Below, one piece after another: positions 1 to 7,408 of a stretch of 33,289 nucleotides of DNA (within the stretch, counting starts at the first letter, position 1; each line of letters starts with the position of its first letter). The stretch is from Nitrospirota bacterium (lineage in GTDB: Bacteria; Nitrospirota; Thermodesulfovibrionia; UBA6902). A model generated the notes under the pieces. The model saw only the letters and a list, made by a program, of their open reading frames with translations, searched no databases and was not told the DNA's origin. Both the position numbers and the translations under genes were made by a program. The DNA lies in assembly GCA_016215115.1 (NCBI GenBank), contig JACRLN010000036.1, positions 1 through 33,289 on the forward strand. The letters are read 5' to 3'.

Positions 1-90
1 ATGGCACTGCTTAGAGGAAATTTTACCAACAAGATGTGGTTAGCAGGCACGTTTGATGATATGACAGGCTTGGAAGGTATCTTCGTTTAA
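1..90 (+). CDS. possible 3' end of an upstream gene (29 codons in window)
   Basis: The window opens with an in-frame run ATG...TAA encoding 29 residues that end in GLEGIFV. It may be a true short gene or, more likely, the tail of a longer gene cut by the window edge, because no ribosome binding site can be seen. I do not recognise the sequence. The following 130 bases up to the YdjM-like gene show no further coding signal. Confidence 0.2.
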   Translation: MALLRGNFTNKMWLAGTFDDMTGLEGIFV

Positions 91-222
91 ATCATATTAA
101 ATGGCCAGGGTCTGCCGCGTAGCGGTTTAGTTCATGCCGAAGTCAATATCTTATCACTTCCCCAAAACCTCTCTCTTTTCGGGAGAAAGTGTTGATAATT
201 GGAGACTAAAAATAAATAATGA

Positions 223-705
223 CTAATGCATCTGATTATTATTTTTGTCAGAATTTTCTGTATTAGAATAAAATGTTTTAAATTCAAATCCGTTATTCCA
301 ACGCCATAATAAAAAATAGCCCCATACATATGGTCTGATCCGGTAATTCGAACTATTGTAAAGTTCATCAAGGATCATATGCTGTCCGTATCCAACAAGC
401 AGTCCGGTAACCCAGAAATTCCAGTCTGTCAGCATCGCGCTCATTAATAAAGCAATCAACCATTCCCAGCCGTGGAATACAAAAAATAACTTCTTCCGGT
501 TTTCAAAGTTTTTTTCGTCAAAATAATTAAAGAACTGTTTTGGATCAAATCGCAAACCGTGTTCGATCCAATAATCAATAATATGGTCCAGGTCAACGAA
601 AATTCCCGAAATAAATGAAGCAACTGCCAGTCCCCATGATCTGAAGATAGAGTACAGAATCCCTGATAAAACTATAGAAACAGCTGCATGATGTCCTGGT
701 TTCAT
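223..705 (-). CDS. YdjM-like membrane-bound metal-dependent hydrolase family protein
   Basis: This 160-residue protein has a His-His pair at residues 5-6 and a hydrophobic helix around 8-38. The helix runs into a D-L-D-H motif (residues 38-41) with a further Asp at 44, and further on there is an H-M-I-L-D-E motif. This layout is typical of the YdjM/DUF457 family of small inner-membrane proteins annotated as metal-dependent hydrolases; their substrate is unknown. About three membrane segments are visible, and the C-terminus is a hydrophilic Asn-rich tail. It lies 12 bases downstream of the glutaminyl cyclase gene on the same strand, so the two are probably co-transcribed. The ribosome binding site is weak. 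The family call rests on motif layout only. Confidence 0.6.
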   Translation of the reverse strand: MKPGHHAAVSIVLSGILYSIFRSWGLAVASFISGIFVDLDHIIDYWIEHGLRFDPKQFFNYFDEKNFENRKKLFFVFHGWEWLIALLMSAMLTDWNFWVTGLLVGYGQHMILDELYNSSNYRIRPYVWGYFLLWRWNNGFEFKTFYSNTENSDKNNNQMH

Positions 706-717
706 ATTTTTTCTAAA

Positions 718-1527
718 TTACTCCGCCGGAACCAGCTTAATTTCAAAAAGCTTGGGCCATAATTTCCCTGTAACGAACAGCCTGTCGTTCTTCGCATCAT
801 ATGCAATACCGTTTAGAACCCTTGTTCTTTCATCTCTGCCGTTGAAAGGCGAGAGCCCATCCAGATTTATCCATCCTGTAACGCGGCCTGTCTGCGGATC
901 GATCTTCGCAATCCTGCTTGTCATCCATACATTTGCAAATATTTCGCCGTTAATATATTCCAGTTCGTTGAGTCTGATAACAAGGTTGTTCTGGTCACGC
1001 ACTTCAATACGCCTGGTCTCCTTAAGTGTTTCCGGGTTTAAGAAATATAAATTGGCAGAGCCATCGCTCATGATTAATTGCTTTCCATCATGTGTAATGC
1101 CCCAGCCCTCGGTGGAATATTGAAATGTCTTAAGCAGCTTAAAACTGTCTTTATCGTAAATAAATCCAATATGAGACTGCCATGTCAATTGGATTATCTT
1201 ATTCCCGTATACAGTGATTCCTTCACCGAAAAATTCTTCTGACAGTTTCCGGACTTTCAAAATTTTTCCGGTTTCAAGTTTTATACTTCGTAATGTGGAC
1301 TGTCCTTTAAGACCGGTGCCTTCATACATGAGACCATCATTAAAAACCAGTCCCTGTGTGAAGGCATGGAAATCATGCGGGTAAGTATTAATAATTGTAT
1401 ATGTAAAGACAGGAGTTGAGGAAGATTTAGATGAGGCAATGAAGGATAAAAGGGTTAATGTAAACAATAATAGAAATAAAAATGGTTGAAACATGTTCAA
1501 ATACTTCCCTGAGAAATAATTTTTCAT
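718..1527 (-). CDS. glutaminyl-peptide cyclotransferase (plant/bacterial beta-propeller type)
   Basis: The 269-residue protein has an N-terminal hydrophobic segment that would serve as a signal peptide or anchor. The body matches glutamine cyclotransferases: the YPHDFHAFTQGL stretch near the start, then MYEGTGLKGQSTLR, FFGEGIT, and WGITHDGKQLIMSDGSANL. These enzymes form five-bladed propellers and convert N-terminal glutamine to pyroglutamate on exported proteins, so a periplasmic location is expected. The start is uncertain. The ATG at 1527 has no Shine-Dalgarno, while Met12 is preceded by AGGGAAG and would begin directly at the hydrophobic segment. The gene is divergent from the VanZ-like gene, with only 67 bases between them. 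Confidence 0.85.
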   Translation of the reverse strand: MKNYFSGKYLNMFQPFLFLLLFTLTLLSFIASSKSSSTPVFTYTIINTYPHDFHAFTQGLVFNDGLMYEGTGLKGQSTLRSIKLETGKILKVRKLSEEFFGEGITVYGNKIIQLTWQSHIGFIYDKDSFKLLKTFQYSTEGWGITHDGKQLIMSDGSANLYFLNPETLKETRRIEVRDQNNLVIRLNELEYINGEIFANVWMTSRIAKIDPQTGRVTGWINLDGLSPFNGRDERTRVLNGIAYDAKNDRLFVTGKLWPKLFEIKLVPAE

Positions 1528-1537
1528 AATATTTGAT

Positions 1538-1551
1538 AATAACGTGTTATT
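1538..1551. promoter_or_regulatory. palindrome in the divergent intergenic region
   Basis: AATAAC-GT-GTTATT is a perfect 6-bp inverted repeat between the divergent cyclase and VanZ-like genes. Its position would suit an operator, but no regulator can be named and short AT-rich palindromes also occur by chance. Confidence 0.25.
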
Positions 1552-1594
1552 GGCTTAAAATTAAAGTTAAATTTGTTAATGCACCTGTTAAAAA

Positions 1595-2419
1595 TTGTCA
1601 GAAACTAAAGCAACTAATATAAAGATATTCGAAAACTGGAACCGCAAGGCATGGCTGTGGGTTTTATTATATGCTTTCCTCATTTTCTTCACTATTCCTG
1701 TTTCACGAAAAATACAGGGATTTATTTATAATTTATTCGGCCGCGAATTTTTTACTTATTCCGTCATCTTTGTTGTTATCTGCGGATTAGCTGTATTTCT
1801 TTACTTTTTTATTTTCAAGTTAAAAATTAAAAATATTTCTCAATATGTATGGATATTTATATGCGCCGGACTCTATATATATTTCACGATCCAGTTGAGA
1901 AGATTTCCTGAAGAAGCAACTCACCTGATTGAGTATGGGCTGCTTTCCTATTTTGTATTCAAAGCCCTCAGCCACAGAATTCAGGATTGGACTGTTTATA
2001 TAACAACAATATTAATTGTGTCATTTATAGGGACTATAGACGAGGGTATACAGTGGATGACCCCCAAACGATATTGGGATTTTAGGGATGTTGGGATAAA
2101 TATGCTTGGCGGTGTAATCCTTCAACTCACAATATGGAAAGGAATTAAGCCTGATGTTATCAGTAGACCTTTAAAAAAATTATCTGTCAAAATACTCATT
2201 ATAGTTTTCTCTATTGATTTAATTGTACTGGGGCTATGCCTTTCAAATACACCACAAGCAGTGAATCGTTATACTGCTGTCTTTCAAAGTCTCTCATGGC
2301 TGAGGGCAGAAGAGCCGATGTCAAAATTCGCTTTTTTGAAAACCATGTGGGTGTTGATACTCATTTCATTGATTACGATATGGGTTTTAAGTGCGCGATG
2401 GTTAAAACGACTTAAATAA
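1595..2419 (+). CDS. VanZ-like family membrane protein
   Basis: This 274-residue protein has several membrane helices. Its central part carries the VanZ-family pattern: H-L-I-E-Y-G-L-L near residue 110, then the DEGIQWMTP...R.WDFRDVGINMLGG region. VanZ in enterococci gives low-level teicoplanin resistance, but most family members have no known role. The start is TTG at 1595, chosen because an in-frame TAA lies directly upstream (1589-1591) and there is no nearby in-frame ATG. No clear Shine-Dalgarno is present. Helices after residue 195 add a C-terminal membrane segment pair beyond the core domain. The gene is followed by a short inverted-repeat element. Confidence 0.7.
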   Translation: MSETKATNIKIFENWNRKAWLWVLLYAFLIFFTIPVSRKIQGFIYNLFGREFFTYSVIFVVICGLAVFLYFFIFKLKIKNISQYVWIFICAGLYIYFTIQLRRFPEEATHLIEYGLLSYFVFKALSHRIQDWTVYITTILIVSFIGTIDEGIQWMTPKRYWDFRDVGINMLGGVILQLTIWKGIKPDVISRPLKKLSVKILIIVFSIDLIVLGLCLSNTPQAVNRYTAVFQSLSWLRAEEPMSKFAFLKTMWVLILISLITIWVLSARWLKRLK

Positions 2420-2440
2420 AGTGCTTTTTTCGGAAAAGAT

Positions 2441-2569
2441 GTCATTCCCGCAAGCAAAGCGCATCGGGAATCCTCTTTGAAAAAAGATTCCGGACAAGTC
2501 CGAAGCGAATCTCCGCGAGGAGTCGCTCCGACCGGAATGACACATGAATTGAGTTTATAAACTGACTCA
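2441..2569. repeat. MITE-like inverted repeat, copy 1 (5' end truncated)
   Basis: The element begins GTCATTCCCG and carries the inverse CGGAATGAC at 2533-2541. Its right end reads GAGTTTATAAACTGACTCA, which on the opposite strand is the terminal motif GAGTCaGTTTATAAA shared with the copies at 12475 and 24697. The left terminal motif is missing. The inner part also holds several smaller hairpins, such as TCTCCGCGAGGAG. It lies between convergent genes and could work as a terminator. Confidence 0.7.
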
Positions 2570-2575
2570 AATTAC

Positions 2576-2926
2576 TTATTCATCTTCAACAGGAAGGTTA
2601 TGTTCCATCCACTCATCGATCCCGCCTTCATACACCTTCACGTTAGAGATATTAAGCAATTTTAAACCGAGGGCGACTTTTTTTGAAGCTATACAATCCT
2701 TATGTTTGCAATATACGATAATTTCCCCATAAGAAGTTAATTCATTTCTTCTGTCAATAACCTCAGGATACGGAATAGTTTTGGCCCCTTTGATCTTAAA
2801 TCTGTTGCCATCATACTTGCCGATTGTATCCACAAGCACATAGTCAGCCTTATCATTCATGCGTTGTAGAAGTTCCTCTTTGCTGATACATTCTAAAGAC
2901 AGGGTCAATTCTTTTTTGTATGCCAT
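2576..2926 (-). CDS. rhodanese-like domain protein
   Basis: This 116-residue, single-domain rhodanese has an N-terminal 'VLVDTIGKYDGNRFKIKGAKTIP' type region, condensed here as V-D-T...I-K-G-A. The active-site strand reads I-V-Y-C73, with a second cysteine at 78 in the loop C-K-H-K-D-C. The C-terminus V-Y-E-G-G-I-D-E-W-M is typical of the fold. C73 sits where the catalytic cysteine of rhodaneses sits. These proteins carry persulfide sulfur in the cytoplasm; the partner here is unknown. The gene begins 13 bases after the cobalamin adenosyltransferase, so the two probably form an operon. Confidence 0.85.
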   Translation of the reverse strand: MAYKKELTLSLECISKEELLQRMNDKADYVLVDTIGKYDGNRFKIKGAKTIPYPEVIDRRNELTSYGEIIVYCKHKDCIASKKVALGLKLLNISNVKVYEGGIDEWMEHNLPVEDE

Positions 2927-2939
2927 ATAATCCTATCCC

Positions 2940-3467
2940 TTAAAACTCTATTCCCTTGCGTGCTTTTATACCAATAGCAGAAGGATGTTTAATCATGCGC
3001 ATCTCAGTTACATATTCGGCAATCGCAATTAATTCCTTTGGCGCCCCCCTGCCGGTGAAAACAAGTTCAACTCCTTCTGGCTGCTCCCTTAAAATTTTTT
3101 TAATATCTTCAGCGGTTGCATATTTATCTCGAAAAAGGTTGTTAAATTCATCCATTATAATAAGATCGTAGGTTCCGCTTTTTATCTGGTTTACCGAGAA
3201 AGAAATTGCTTTTTTAATATGACGCTTCAGCTCTGAACTTTTTACGGTCGGATCAAACAAAGGTGTTGTTTGACCTTTAAACTTTATCACTTTTATTCCG
3301 CTTTTTTTTGCAATCGTCCGTTCGCCTGCATCCTTTGTCCTGCTTTTAAGAAACTGCAGTATCAGGACTTTTTTACCGTGTCCAGCCGCCCTCATGGCAA
3401 GACCAAAGGCGGAAGTGGTTTTGCCTTTGCCGTCACCTGTGTATACATGTATAAGTCCTTTAGCCAT
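2940..3467 (-). CDS. cobO: cob(I)alamin adenosyltransferase (CobO/BtuR family)
   Basis: The protein transfers an adenosyl group from ATP to cob(I)alamin or its precursors. The P-loop YTGDGKGKTT lies at the N-terminus, followed by FLKSRTKDAGE, a Walker-B-like L-I-I-M-D-E-F-N motif, and V-F-T-G-R-G-A-P. This is the CobO/CobA/BtuR layout. I start it at the ATG at 3467 (MAKGLIHVYTG, 175 residues). The reading frame is open 25 codons further upstream to 3542, but that part is hydrophobic, unlike the family, and runs into repeat DNA. The rhodanese gene follows. The link to the corrinoid methyltransferase operon 4 kb away is thematic: both need cobamides. Confidence 0.92.
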   Translation of the reverse strand: MAKGLIHVYTGDGKGKTTSAFGLAMRAAGHGKKVLILQFLKSRTKDAGERTIAKKSGIKVIKFKGQTTPLFDPTVKSSELKRHIKKAISFSVNQIKSGTYDLIIMDEFNNLFRDKYATAEDIKKILREQPEGVELVFTGRGAPKELIAIAEYVTEMRMIKHPSAIGIKARKGIEF

Positions 3468-3528
3468 AAAAAATAAAAAGCAAGACATGAAATGTAAAAA
3501 ATTAATAATCCTAAAAAAAGCTTTCCAG

Positions 3529-3647
3529 CCACGAATTTCCACGAATTATCTCGAATAACAGGGAACTTGTGACTGTTCTATTTGTCACCATTTTGGTTAA
3601 AGACAAAATCTGTCTTCAAGCTTTATTTCATTCGTGTTCATTCGTGG
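3529..3647. repeat. ATTCGTGG-type intergenic inverted repeat
   Basis: The left arm carries CCACGAAtttCCACGAAT and the right arm TTCGTGttcaTTCGTGG, with AAGCTTT adjoining both arms, so the segment can fold on itself over about 119 bases. It fills the space between the response regulator and the adenosyltransferase gene (3468-3755). The rest of that gap shows nothing coding. Confidence 0.55.
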
Positions 3648-3755
3648 CAACTGCCGTATATGGAATATTGTATATTGCGGGTATTGCTTAATTCAAGGAG
3701 GTGATAAAACCCGTCGCCCATTTAGATAACGGTTCAAACCGCTTGAAAGGTTCTT

Positions 3756-5096
3756 TTAAAAAGATATTCCATACTTTTTCAGTTTCAGATAGAGTGTCTT
3801 CCGGTCCAGACCAAGAAGCTTGCTGGCATTTGTTTGATTGCCCCCGGTTTTTTCAAGGACCGATAGTATATAATTTTTCTCTATCTCCTGGAGTTGAGGC
3901 ACTCCATGAATTTTTCTGTCAGGAAGTGTATTGCCGGTAATTGCTATATCTTCCTTTGTAATTACGTCGGTTTCACACAGTATTACCGCCCTCTCAATAA
4001 CATTTTCCAGTTCTCTTACATTGCCCGGCCAATCATAATCCAGCAGTACTTCTTCTGCCGCGGGATCGAGTATTTTAATGTTTTTTAAACTCTTTCTTCC
4101 GTATTTCCCGAGAAAATAGTTTGCCAGAGGCTTGATATCTTCTTTTCTTTCGCGGAGAGGAGGTATTTCAATGCTAATTACATTTAATCTGTAAAAGAGG
4201 TCCTCCCGGAAGCTCCCCTCTTTGATCGCATCGTTCAGATGTCTGTTCGTGGCAGCAATTATTCTCACATCTGCTTTCAGAGTTTTATTCCCTCCAACCC
4301 GGCGGAATTCACCGGAATCAAGAAACCGGAGCAGTTTGGCCTGCACGGCAACCGTCATCTCCGCGATTTCATCAAGAAAGAGTGTTCCTTCATTGGCTGT
4401 TTCGACCAGGCCGTTTTTTACCTTGCAGGCATTTGTAAAAGCCCCCTTTTCATGTCCGAAGAGTTCACTTTCCATTAAGCTTTCCGATATGGTAGAACAA
4501 TTAAGAGCTATAAAAGAACGGTCATTCCGTCTGCTTTTTTTCCAAAGGTAATGGGCCACGATCTCTTTACCGGTACCGCTCTCGCCAAGTATCAGCACCG
4601 TTGAGTCATTGGGCGCTGTTTTGTCTATAAGTCTCAGGATCCTCCTGAACTGGGTGCTCTCTCCCACAAAATTATCCGGGGTTTCCTTTCTTGCAAGTTC
4701 TTTTTGCAGGAGTTGATTTCCAATTCTGAGTTTTTTCTGTTCATGGGCCCGGTTGATGACCCTTGAAAGTTCTTCCAGCTTATACGGTTTCGTGAGATAA
4801 TCATATGCCCCGTCCTTCATGGCCTTTACGGCCGTCTCAACAGTTGCCTTTCCCGTCAGCACTACTATGGCAGGAGAAGCAGGGTCATTCTTTAATTGTT
4901 TCAGTAAGGCCATGCCGTCCATATCGGGCATGACAATATCCAGTAGAATGATATCAAAAGAAAAATCCATAAGTTTCAGGAGAGCAACCCTGCCGTTTTC
5001 AGCAGTATCGGTATAAAAGCCTTTCCGGCTTAATTCCTTTTTGAGGAGTCTCCTTACCGGCTCTTCATCATCGACAATTAAGATACGTATGCTCAT
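3756..5096 (-). CDS. NtrC-family sigma-54-dependent response regulator
   Basis: The 446-residue protein has three domains. The receiver domain (about 1-120) has the acidic pair at 9-11, the phospho-acceptor D53 in ILLDIVMPDMDG, T81 and K103. The AAA+ sigma-54 activator domain (about 140-370) has Walker A GESGTGKE (171-178), Walker B GTLFLDEI (237-244), and an arginine-rich RERKEDI region. The C-terminal Fis-type helix-turn-helix is at about 402-446 (NQTNASKLLGLDRKTLYLKL). The sigma-54 contact loop reads GAFTNA (218-223) instead of the usual GAFTGA. It lies downstream of the histidine kinase gene, 75 bases apart on the same strand, and forms a two-component pair with it. It is the likely activator of the sigma-54 promoter at 7292. 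Confidence 0.95.
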   Translation of the reverse strand: MSIRILIVDDEEPVRRLLKKELSRKGFYTDTAENGRVALLKLMDFSFDIILLDIVMPDMDGMALLKQLKNDPASPAIVVLTGKATVETAVKAMKDGAYDYLTKPYKLEELSRVINRAHEQKKLRIGNQLLQKELARKETPDNFVGESTQFRRILRLIDKTAPNDSTVLILGESGTGKEIVAHYLWKKSRRNDRSFIALNCSTISESLMESELFGHEKGAFTNACKVKNGLVETANEGTLFLDEIAEMTVAVQAKLLRFLDSGEFRRVGGNKTLKADVRIIAATNRHLNDAIKEGSFREDLFYRLNVISIEIPPLRERKEDIKPLANYFLGKYGRKSLKNIKILDPAAEEVLLDYDWPGNVRELENVIERAVILCETDVITKEDIAITGNTLPDRKIHGVPQLQEIEKNYILSVLEKTGGNQTNASKLLGLDRKTLYLKLKKYGISF

Positions 5097-5108
5097 GATG
5101 TCGTCACC

Positions 5109-5157
5109 CGTGACCGTGCTCCGTTATCTGTTTTAACGGACACGGACAACGGTCACG
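5109..5157. repeat. hairpin between kinase and regulator genes
   Basis: CGTGACCG...TCCGTTA and TAACGGA...CGGTCACG form a long imperfect stem in the 75-base gap between the two genes. In the transcript it would sit just before the regulator start codon and could modulate its translation or partly terminate, or be a repeat insertion. No U-tract follows. Confidence 0.5.
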
Positions 5158-5171
5158 ATTCACGTATTTTA

Positions 5172-7133
5172 TCATCCTTTTTTTCCTCTTACCGGAAGTT
5201 TAATAATAAATGTTGTCCCTATCCCTTCCTTGCTTTCCACGTCTATGGTCCCGCCATGTTCCGACACTATCCTGTGACAAATCGAAAGACCGAGCCCTGT
5301 TCCTTCTCCAATGTCTTTTGTGCTGAAAAAAGGATCAAATATTTTATCAACGATGTCCCTGCTAATCCCCTTGCCGTTATCAGAGATTTTAATGTGAATG
5401 GAATCATGAAAACACGGGTCTTTCACGTAAGACGTGCTGATTACGATTTTCCCTTCTGTGTCTATAAAGTAAAGAGAGTTCATAATAATATTTATCAAAA
5501 GCTGTCTCATCGCGCCCGGGTCCGCGACTGTTTCCGGTATGTCCCTCTGCAGATCCAGTTCTATCCGGTTGTTGTGTGTCCTGGCCCCGTGTTTTACCAG
5601 CAGGGTCACCTCTTTTATGAGTCCGTTGATATCTATCTTCCTGTAGTTGCCGCTTGAGGTCCTTGCAAAATCAAGGAGACCTTTAAGCCTGTCTTTACAG
5701 CGAAAGATCTCATTATTAATGGTCTCCAGATATTCCGGAAAATCTTCAAACGCGCTTACGGCCTTGAGTTCCGGATCTCCTGCCCTGTCCATTAAGGCCT
5801 CGGAATAACCGGCAATTATTCCAAGCGGATTGTTGATTTCATGCACGACTCCGGCAACAAGCATTCCGAGAGAAGCCAGTTTGTCGGCCCGTACAAGCTG
5901 TTGCTCAAGTTTCTTCTGTTCCGTCACTTCTCTCAGATAGTTCACAACACCGTATATATTCCCGTCACTGTTGAGCAGGGGATATGTCCAGAAGTAATAG
6001 ATTCTCCCGTTTAATCCCTTTACTTCTTTAAATAATTTCTTCTTGCATTCGACCGACTCCGATGAAAGATTGGCAACATCAACTATTTGAAGTATATTAA
6101 AAATTTCTCCAGAACTTTTCTGTATCAAAGAGATCTCTGCCTTGCCTGATTTTTCTATTACAGCCTTGTTGACCCTGAGGACCTTCCCGTTCAAGTCCTC
6201 TATCCATACAATATCGGTAATGGCGTCAAATGTCTTTTCCCATTCCCTTTTTTCTTTTGATATCTCTTCAAACAGAAGTGCATTTTCAAGCGCAATTGAA
6301 AGGTGCTTCGCGATCGGAAGGAGTATCCCGAGGTCTTTTTCGGAGTATTTTTCAGGGGAGATACTGTCAAAATTGAGGGCCCCCAGGGGTCTGTCTTTAT
6401 AAAGTGGGACACTTATTGTTGAGCGGATCCCTTCCCCGAGCAATACGGAATCATATGAAAACGCTATCTCCTTTTGAAGGTCCCGGTTTATCCAGGGTTT
6501 CTGATTTATTGTAACCCATCCGGCGCTTGTTTTATCTGTCGGCGAGACAACGCCCTTTGTCAGCCGTGTCGGACGTTTTGTGTCAATTGCAAATATCTTC
6601 AGGACATTCTTGTGTTCCTCAAGAAGATTGATGCTCGCCCTGTCGAAATCTATCATCTTTTTGATTTCAGAAAATACAAGCCTGAAGATATGCCCTATAC
6701 TGAGACTTGAATTAATAACACTGCTTATCTCATTTATCAGCTCTATCTGTTTCACTTTTTTTCTGTGTCTTGCGCGCGTCTCGATCTTGATCAGCTCGCT
6801 GCGGTCTTCCACAACAACGATAAATCCGTCGGAATGCTTTACAAAAGATATCCTGGCAGGAAAAGTTTCTCTGTCTTTCCGAAGGCACCTTCCTTCCAGA
6901 ACTGAAGATTTCTTTTTAAGGGCGTCCCGCTGGATTGATGTGGATATCCTGATAATATCAAAAACAGACAGATTGATGATCTCATCTTTTTGAAAAAAAA
7001 GCCGGGGTTTCACTGTGGCGTTACAATCTGTGATCATGAAATCTCCATTTATGGAAAAGGCGGGAAGATGCAGACCATCAAGCACTTCCCACAGGAGCAT
7101 CGTATCCTGAAAGCTGCCAAGAATCCGCTTCAT
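5172..7133 (-). CDS. cytosolic sensor histidine kinase (PAS-GAF-PAS-HisKA-HATPase)
   Basis: The 653-residue protein has no membrane segment, so it should sense an internal signal. The order is a PAS domain (about 15-115), a GAF domain (about 135-290), a second PAS domain (about 300-405), and a dimerisation domain with phospho-acceptor H431 in GVVHEINNPLGI. The ATPase domain follows with N552, the G1 box DNGKG (585-589) and the G2 box GTGLGLS (611-617). The NNPLG H-box is typical of NtrB-like kinases that pair with sigma-54 activators, which matches the regulator downstream. The gene is divergent from the methyltransferase operon, with 275 bases between. The signal is not evident. The start at 7133 lacks a Shine-Dalgarno. 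Confidence 0.93.
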   Translation of the reverse strand: MKRILGSFQDTMLLWEVLDGLHLPAFSINGDFMITDCNATVKPRLFFQKDEIINLSVFDIIRISTSIQRDALKKKSSVLEGRCLRKDRETFPARISFVKHSDGFIVVVEDRSELIKIETRARHRKKVKQIELINEISSVINSSLSIGHIFRLVFSEIKKMIDFDRASINLLEEHKNVLKIFAIDTKRPTRLTKGVVSPTDKTSAGWVTINQKPWINRDLQKEIAFSYDSVLLGEGIRSTISVPLYKDRPLGALNFDSISPEKYSEKDLGILLPIAKHLSIALENALLFEEISKEKREWEKTFDAITDIVWIEDLNGKVLRVNKAVIEKSGKAEISLIQKSSGEIFNILQIVDVANLSSESVECKKKLFKEVKGLNGRIYYFWTYPLLNSDGNIYGVVNYLREVTEQKKLEQQLVRADKLASLGMLVAGVVHEINNPLGIIAGYSEALMDRAGDPELKAVSAFEDFPEYLETINNEIFRCKDRLKGLLDFARTSSGNYRKIDINGLIKEVTLLVKHGARTHNNRIELDLQRDIPETVADPGAMRQLLINIIMNSLYFIDTEGKIVISTSYVKDPCFHDSIHIKISDNGKGISRDIVDKIFDPFFSTKDIGEGTGLGLSICHRIVSEHGGTIDVESKEGIGTTFIIKLPVRGKKG

Positions 7134-7191
7134 TTTTTCATTTTAGCATAATAAGACGATCTAATAATAATTTATCCAGACTCGCATAGAC

Positions 7192-7225
7192 GGGGAATTA
7201 TGCCCCGGCATGAGGCATATTCCCC
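7192..7225. promoter_or_regulatory. candidate enhancer (UAS) for the sigma-54 activator
   Basis: GGGGAATTATGCC at 7192-7204 is mirrored by GGCATATTCCCC at 7214-7225, with one bulged base and a 9-base spacer. Its centre lies about 110 bases upstream of the predicted start of the sigma-54 promoter, the usual distance for an NtrC-type activator site. It is also close to the start of the kinase gene. No second copy is evident. Confidence 0.5.
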
Positions 7226-7275
7226 CATTGCCCTGAGAAGTTACAGACGTGAGTTTCGTCTTTTTGTCATAAGTT

Positions 7276-7286
7276 ACCTGACAGGT
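7276..7286. promoter_or_regulatory. short palindrome just upstream of the -24 element
   Basis: ACCTG-A-CAGGT is a perfect 5-bp inverted repeat, flanked by TT and TA, ending 6 bases before the -24 element. It is too close to be a classic enhancer site. It could bind a second regulator, or be chance. Confidence 0.3.
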
Positions 7287-7291
7287 TAACG

Positions 7292-7307
7292 TGGCATTGT
7301 AGTTGCA
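7292..7307 (+). promoter_or_regulatory. sigma-54 (-24/-12) promoter of the methyl-transfer operon
   Basis: TGGCATTGTAGTTGCA matches the RpoN consensus TGGCAC-N5-TTGCA with one mismatch. The invariant GG (7293-7294) and GC (7305-7306) are correctly separated by 10 bases. Transcription would start near 7318, about 90 bases before the first gene, whose ribosome binding site AAGGAGG is strong. It faces the operon, and a sigma-54 activator is encoded on the opposite side. Confidence 0.75.
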
Positions 7308-7408
7308 TATAAATATAAGGCCCATGCCCTACAGGGGGATAATGAATTTGAACCATTAACATTTTCTCTAAAATGATTAATTAGGGACAGCATCAAAAAG
7401 GAGGTTTT

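Noticed and set aside
3468-3755. Cobalamin riboswitch upstream of the adenosyltransferase
   Set aside because: No B12-box-like AGYCAGGAGACCTGCC sequence or matching structure; the stretch is filled by an ATTCGTGG-type repeat.
3701-3940. Short plus-strand frame preceded by AAGGAGGTGAT
   Set aside because: The Shine-Dalgarno-like string is striking, but the frame runs antisense into the response regulator gene and has no protein-like features.
7134-7408. Riboswitch in the leader of the methyl-transfer operon
   Set aside because: The palindromes found lie upstream of the predicted transcript start; the roughly 90-base leader shows no known riboswitch core.
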